A DNA stretch of 17,703 bases from GCA-2684655 sp051278165 (GTDB lineage: Bacteria > Planctomycetota > UBA1135 > UBA2386): assembly GCA_051278165.1 (NCBI GenBank), contig JBNMNW010000101.1, forward strand, positions 1-17,703, given 5' to 3'. Positions 13,888 through 17,703 of the stretch are shown here, in pieces. The position numbers and the translations under genes were made by a program. The notes beneath the pieces are model-generated. The model saw only the letters and a list, made by a program, of their open reading frames with translations. It was not told the origin of the DNA and made no database searches. Within the stretch, counting starts at the first letter, position 1. Every line of letters starts with the position of its first letter.

Positions 13888-15670
13888 TCCTCCACCGCTG
13901 CCTTCCGACCTGCCACCGGAACAACGCCCAGGTCCGCAGCCAGGTGAGTCGCGACCCGACCAAGAGCCGGCTGTGCCAGCGGCATCTTCGGACGAGTCCG
14001 AGCATGCGGCAGCATCGATGCACGGTGAGACATCGATGCACGGTGAGACTGTGTCCGGAGAACCTGTGTCCGAGGATCCGCCTGAAGCAGACGGCCCTGT
14101 ATCGCACAGTCCGGAAGCCAGCAGTCCGGACGAACTCATCGTGCTCGCCAAGGGTCATCTGCACCCAGCCATCCTGCTGTTGCGGCTGATCGATGCCCTG
14201 CGACAGGTGGCCTTCCCGGTCATCCTCGGCATCGCGACCAACAAGTGGTTCTTGGTCGTGGCGCTCGCGCTGTTCGTCATCCAGCTGTCCTACTCGGTCA
14301 TTCGCTACCTGACCCTCGAATACACGCTGACCCCTGAGGAGTTGCGCATCCGCGAGGGCCTGCTGCATCGCCAAGAACGACGCATCCCGCTCGATCGCAT
14401 CCAAGACCTCGGCTTCGAATCGACCTTGTTGCGGCGCGCGCTCGGCCTTTCCGTCGTCTTGGTCGAAACAGCATCGGGCCGTGGTGTCGAAGCAAAGCTC
14501 GACGCGTTGTCGCGCGCCGATGCCGAACACTTGCGCGAAGTGCTGATGGCGGCGCGCCCGGCAGGCAGCACCTCGCCCACCATCGGTGGTTCGGTTAGCG
14601 GGTCCACCGCGAACGATCCCAACAAGCCGGCTGGCGAAGTAGTCGCCGATGCATCCCCGCCAACGCCCGAGGTCGAATGGCTGGTGCACCGCACCACCAC
14701 GCGCGAGCTGTTGATCCGCGGCGCCACCGACATGCGACTGTCGGCGTTCGCAGTGTCTGGCTACGCAGCCTACGAACTCTCCAATCAACTGGGCTTCTTC
14801 ACGCAGCTCGCCGGCATCGCCGACAGCTTCCGCGACTGGATCACGTCGCTGTCGCCAGTCCTGCTATTGGCCGTGTTAGCGAGCCTGCTGTTCTTGGTCA
14901 TGGCGTTCGGCATCATCACGTCGACAGTCGGCAACCTGGTGCAGTTCCACCGTTTCGAAATGGTGCTACGCGGCAATGTGCTGCAACGCCGCTTCGGCCT
15001 GCTAACGACCCGCCAAAAGACGTTGCCGCGAGCGCGCGTCCAGCGCGTCACCATCGAACAAACCTGGCTGCGTCGCCTTTGTGGCTTCGCGGTCGTCAAG
15101 GCAGACTCCGCCGGTGGCAGTCGCACCGACGGCCAAGACGTCTCCGCCGGTTGGGACGTGGTTGTGCCGATGACCAAGGCCACAACCGCACACGCGCTTC
15201 TTCCGGCCTTGCTTCCTGGCATCGAGAACACGCCGTTCACGTGGCAGCAGGGTTCTCGCAAACTAGTCGCGCGCTCGGCACTGCAAGGCACACTGCTCGC
15301 CGGCGTCGCGATCGCCGCCTTGTGGTGGCGGGTGGAAGCGAATGCGCTGTTCGCCCTGCTCTTGATTCCGCTGTGGACCGCAATGGGCGTGCTGGTTTGG
15401 CGTAACCTCGGCTGGGCCCGCGGCCAAGACTTCTTCGCGCTGCAACACGGCATCATCGGCAAGAACTTCGCCTGCGTGCCCACGGCTAAGGTGCAAGCAG
15501 TCGTCGTGCGACAAGGCATCGTCGGCCAACTACTCGGCCTCGCCGATCTGACGGTCTATGTCGCAGGCGGTAGCCCGACGCGCATCCCCGACCTGACGTT
15601 GCGCGACGCCCGGGAACTGTGCGCCGAACTGTCCGAGCGCGCCGGCATCGCCGCGGCGTCTGACTGGTAG
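13871..15670 (+). CDS. triple bacterial PH domain membrane protein, YdbT-like
   Basis: A 599-residue membrane protein with three bPH_2 (DUF304) domains. The GTG start overlaps the previous gene by 17 bases. Residues 1-85 are a disordered Pro/Glu/Ser-rich extension, unusual for the family, with a perfect SMHGET duplication. The PH domains lie at about 150-228 (GLLHRQERRIPLDRIQDLGF), 362-450 (GLLTTRQKTLPRARVQRVTI) and 515-590 (GIIGKNFACVPTAKVQAVVV). Each carries the family motif in which a basic-rich strand leads to a conserved hydrophobic one. Membrane segments pair up before each domain: about 99-121 and 126-145, about 296-315 and 328-352, and about 471-486 and 490-510. This is the usual partner of the YdbS-type gene before it. 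Function is not known; envelope or lipid binding is possible. Confidence 0.88.
   Translation: MTDDSDPPPLPSDLPPEQRPGPQPGESRPDQEPAVPAASSDESEHAAASMHGETSMHGETVSGEPVSEDPPEADGPVSHSPEASSPDELIVLAKGHLHPAILLLRLIDALRQVAFPVILGIATNKWFLVVALALFVIQLSYSVIRYLTLEYTLTPEELRIREGLLHRQERRIPLDRIQDLGFESTLLRRALGLSVVLVETASGRGVEAKLDALSRADAEHLREVLMAARPAGSTSPTIGGSVSGSTANDPNKPAGEVVADASPPTPEVEWLVHRTTTRELLIRGATDMRLSAFAVSGYAAYELSNQLGFFTQLAGIADSFRDWITSLSPVLLLAVLASLLFLVMAFGIITSTVGNLVQFHRFEMVLRGNVLQRRFGLLTTRQKTLPRARVQRVTIEQTWLRRLCGFAVVKADSAGGSRTDGQDVSAGWDVVVPMTKATTAHALLPALLPGIENTPFTWQQGSRKLVARSALQGTLLAGVAIAALWWRVEANALFALLLIPLWTAMGVLVWRNLGWARGQDFFALQHGIIGKNFACVPTAKVQAVVVRQGIVGQLLGLADLTVYVAGGSPTRIPDLTLRDARELCAELSERAGIAAASDW
14013..14048 (+). 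repeat. perfect 18-bp tandem duplication in the YdbT-like gene
   Basis: The 18-base unit CATCGATGCACGGTGAGA occurs twice head to tail with no mismatch. It encodes SMHGET twice in the disordered N-terminal extension. The exact match suggests a recent slippage event in a region under little constraint. Confidence 0.9.
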
Positions 15671-15745
15671 CGACCGCCTGCATCGCGAACGGTTCCGCCG
15701 TCAAAAACGTGTCACCGTGAACGATCGCTGCGCACTAGTGATGGT
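15671..15745. other. short gap between the PH-domain gene and comM
   Basis: These 75 bases hold no gene, no clear promoter and no terminator that I can support. The spacing would allow comM to be read from the upstream transcript. Confidence 0.5.
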
Positions 15746-17281
15746 GTGCGCACTCCAACAATCACGATCGGTTGCGGCATGGTGCATGGCGTCGACGCCG
15801 TGCCAGTGCAAGTTGAAGCAACCTGCCGACACGCCGGCGACGGCACGCCGCGACTGCTAGGCCTAGTCGACGCCTGCGTGCGCGAGGCATACCACCGCGT
15901 CCTGCAAGCGTTCTTCGCCTTGGATCTGCCGCCCCCACGCGGCGTCACGACCGTCAACTTTGCGCCAGCCGCGCTCAAGAAGACCGGCAGTGGCTTCGAC
16001 CTACCACTGGCACTCGCGCTCGCCGGCGCCGCCGGGCTCTATCCACCAGAACGTGCCGAGGGCCTGTTCGCGTTTGGCGAAATCAGTTTGCGTGGCCAGC
16101 TCCTGCCGGCGCGCGGCGCCGTCAGCGTCGCCATCGCCGCGCAGAAGCAACATGCCACGGCCATGCTGTGCAGCCCCGCCGATGCGGCCACGTGTTCGGT
16201 TGTCGACGAACTGCCGCTGTTCGGTGCGCCGACGCTCGCCGATGCGATCTACTGGTTGGCTGGCCGGCGCGAACTGCCGCCACCACTAGACCCGCCGGTG
16301 GTGGCCACCGTGACCGTGCCGGACCTCGGCGATCTACGCGGGCATGCGACTCCAAAGCTGGCGTTGACGGTGGCGGCGGCCGGCGGCCACAACCTGCTGT
16401 TCTCAGGACCGCCAGGCACCGGCAAGAGTGCAATGCTGCGCCGACTACCCGGCATCCTGCCGCCACTCGCTCCGAGCGAACGGCTGGCAGTGCTGCAGGT
16501 GCATGCCGCGGCAGGGCTGGCATTGGGATCGTTTGCGACGGCGCAACGGCCACTGCGCGCGCCACACCACACCAGCTCGGCGGCCAGCCTGCTAGGTGGC
16601 GGCGCCGAGGTCCGTCCGGGAGAAGTGACGCTGGCGCATCACGGCGTGCTGTTCCTAGATGAGTTGCCAGAGTTCCGCCGCGATGTGCTCGAAGCCATGC
16701 GGCAGCCACTGGAAGACGGCACCGTCACCGTCGGCCGCGCCGCACGCACCATCACGATGCCCGCGCAGTTCTTGCTCACGGCGGCGATGAACCCGTGTCC
16801 GTGTGGCTATCTAGGCCACCGCCACCGGCCTTGCCTGTGCACGCCAGCAACGATCGCGCGCTACCGCCGCCGCTTGTCTGGGCCGCTGCTCGACCGGCTC
16901 GACCTACAGGTCGAGGTGCCATCGTTGACGCCAACCGAGCTACGCGGCCAACCCGAGCCGGAAGGCACCACGGCTGTTCTGCGCGAGCGAGTCATGATCG
17001 CCTACCAGCGACAACTGCATCGTCAATCGTCGCCCAGCGGCTTCGTTCCGAACGCACGGCTCAACGATCAACAGCTCTTAACAGCGTGTGCAGCCGAGAA
17101 CGCCGCAAACGATGCGTTGGATGATGTGCTGCGCCGGCACCACCAAAGCCCGCGCGGTCGAGTTCGCTTGCTGCGGCTGGCGCGCACGCTGGCGGACCTA
17201 GACGACCGGCAGAACGTGCACGAAGTAGACATCTGGCAAGCGGCCGCATTGCGCGGGTTTCACCAGGCGGCGATCTTATGA
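15746..17281 (+). CDS. comM: YifB/ComM family magnesium-chelatase-like AAA+ ATPase
   Basis: A 511-residue AAA+ ATPase of the ComM (YifB) family. In naturally competent bacteria ComM is a hexameric helicase that speeds branch migration when incoming DNA recombines; in others the role is unclear. The N-terminal ChlI-type domain (about 1-180) has a GLVDACVREAYHRV helix (usual form GLPDxAVxESRxRV) and an FDLPLALALAGAAG strand. The ATPase core shows Walker A GPPGTGKS (221-228), Walker B VLFLDE (301-306), and MNPCPCGYLGH with CLC, the family's cysteine cluster. RRLSGPLLDRLDLQVEV (375-391) holds the conserved arginines. The C-terminal domain ends near ALRGFHQAAIL. The start is a GTG with no visible ribosome binding site; an ATG 11 codons later would cut into the conserved N-terminus. 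No dprA or other competence gene is next to it. Confidence 0.93.
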   Translation: MRTPTITIGCGMVHGVDAVPVQVEATCRHAGDGTPRLLGLVDACVREAYHRVLQAFFALDLPPPRGVTTVNFAPAALKKTGSGFDLPLALALAGAAGLYPPERAEGLFAFGEISLRGQLLPARGAVSVAIAAQKQHATAMLCSPADAATCSVVDELPLFGAPTLADAIYWLAGRRELPPPLDPPVVATVTVPDLGDLRGHATPKLALTVAAAGGHNLLFSGPPGTGKSAMLRRLPGILPPLAPSERLAVLQVHAAAGLALGSFATAQRPLRAPHHTSSAASLLGGGAEVRPGEVTLAHHGVLFLDELPEFRRDVLEAMRQPLEDGTVTVGRAARTITMPAQFLLTAAMNPCPCGYLGHRHRPCLCTPATIARYRRRLSGPLLDRLDLQVEVPSLTPTELRGQPEPEGTTAVLRERVMIAYQRQLHRQSSPSGFVPNARLNDQQLLTACAAENAANDALDDVLRRHHQSPRGRVRLLRLARTLADLDDRQNVHEVDIWQAAALRGFHQAAIL

Positions 17282-17388
17282 CCGAGCAACGTGCGCCATC
17301 ACGACGAGACGCCACGGTTCCGGGTCGCTGTCGTCACTTCGCAGCACGCTCCAGATCAGGACAGACGCAGCACCGACGCGAGCGCGAC

Positions 17389-17703
17389 CTACTTGGGAAT
17401 CCGCACGTTGTTTGGATTGTCCGACTTGCTGATGCGTGGCGCGGGCGTTGGCGCGGGCAACGGTCCGCTTGGTGGCCGAATGCGGCCGCCACGACGACTG
17501 CTGAGAGGGCCTTGTCGCTTCGGATTCAAGCCGGCGGAATCGAGTTCGACCGTGCGGCGCACAAAGGCGAAGTCGGTCGCGAGCTCATTCCAGGCGCGCT
17601 TCGGAGCGTGGCAGATCAGCACGAGGAATCGATTATCGAACGGAATCACGTCGATCATGGCACGGTCGACATTGCGCGAATCCGTCGCCGACATGCGCAC
17701 AGC
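17389..17703 (-). CDS. C-terminal end of an unrecognised protein (5' end outside window)
   Basis: The frame is open to the last base of the window, so this is the final 105 codons of a longer gene on the minus strand. I do not recognise the family. The first part (SRNVDRAMIDVIPFDNRFLV, then LICHAPKRAWNELATDFAFV) alternates strands and a helix and looks folded; it could be the end of a small beta-sandwich of the kind that measures or binds at the cell surface. The rest (from about residue 60) is a disordered Pro/Arg/Gly/Ser tail ending RIPK. It is convergent with comM, and the 107 bases between them hold nothing I can identify. A GTG at 17700 is unlikely to be the real start, since the frame continues past it. 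Confidence 0.6.
   Translation of the reverse strand, partial: AVRMSATDSRNVDRAMIDVIPFDNRFLVLICHAPKRAWNELATDFAFVRRTVELDSAGLNPKRQGPLSSRRGGRIRPPSGPLPAPTPAPRISKSDNPNNVRIPK

Noticed and set aside
13835..14788. Minus-strand frame of 317 codons opposite the YdbT-like gene
   Set aside because: Low-complexity, Arg/Gly/Cys-rich translation with no family features, facing a clear triple PH-domain protein.

Overview
The window is about 17.7 kb of GC-rich, tightly packed bacterial DNA. Several products carry Sec signal peptides or lipobox signals, and there is a haem-c cytochrome with five CXXCH motifs, so the organism is a diderm-type heterotroph with periplasmic electron transfer. Most genes that begin a transcription unit lack a visible Shine-Dalgarno sequence, while two genes inside ATGA-coupled operons have one. 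Together with the gene mix this would fit Planctomycetota or a similar deep lineage, but the placement is an inference and no marker gene settles it. I found no tRNA, rRNA, CRISPR array, transposase or integrase.

Layout. (1) Positions 1-2991, plus strand: an apparent operon with ATGA overlaps, holding the C-terminal half of an Fbp/Pot/Cys-type importer ATPase (cut by the window edge), an exported pentahaem cytochrome and a HEAT-repeat lipoprotein. (2) Positions 2997-12171, minus strand: a doubtful small gene, then (in transcription order) hutH, an exported M28 peptidase with a PDZ domain, and hutU, so a peptidase sits between the first two enzymes of histidine breakdown. Further along the same strand are apaG, a small lipoprotein, and an operon of an exported LACTB-like serine hydrolase followed by a metallo-beta-lactamase-fold hydrolase. 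Just after that operon lies what looks like a broken GntR regulator. (3) Positions 12184-17281, plus strand: a methyl-accepting chemotaxis protein without a sensor domain, an overlapping pair of bacterial-PH-domain membrane proteins (YdbS/YdbT type), and a ComM/YifB-family AAA+ ATPase. (4) Positions 17389-17703, minus strand: the C-terminal end of an unrecognised protein that runs off the window.

How the parts may work together. The M28 peptidase could free amino acids from peptides in the periplasm, and HutH and HutU would turn histidine into urocanate and then imidazolone propionate; hutI and the later steps are not here. The first operon suggests a solute importer, perhaps for iron, linked to periplasmic electron transfer, but its substrate cannot be read from this fragment. 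Points most worth a second look are the leucine in place of the usual cysteine in the HutU signature, the GntR winged-helix motif lying out of frame behind the hydrolase operon, and the ABC-cytochrome-HEAT operon. I did not find a clearly new defence or mobile system.
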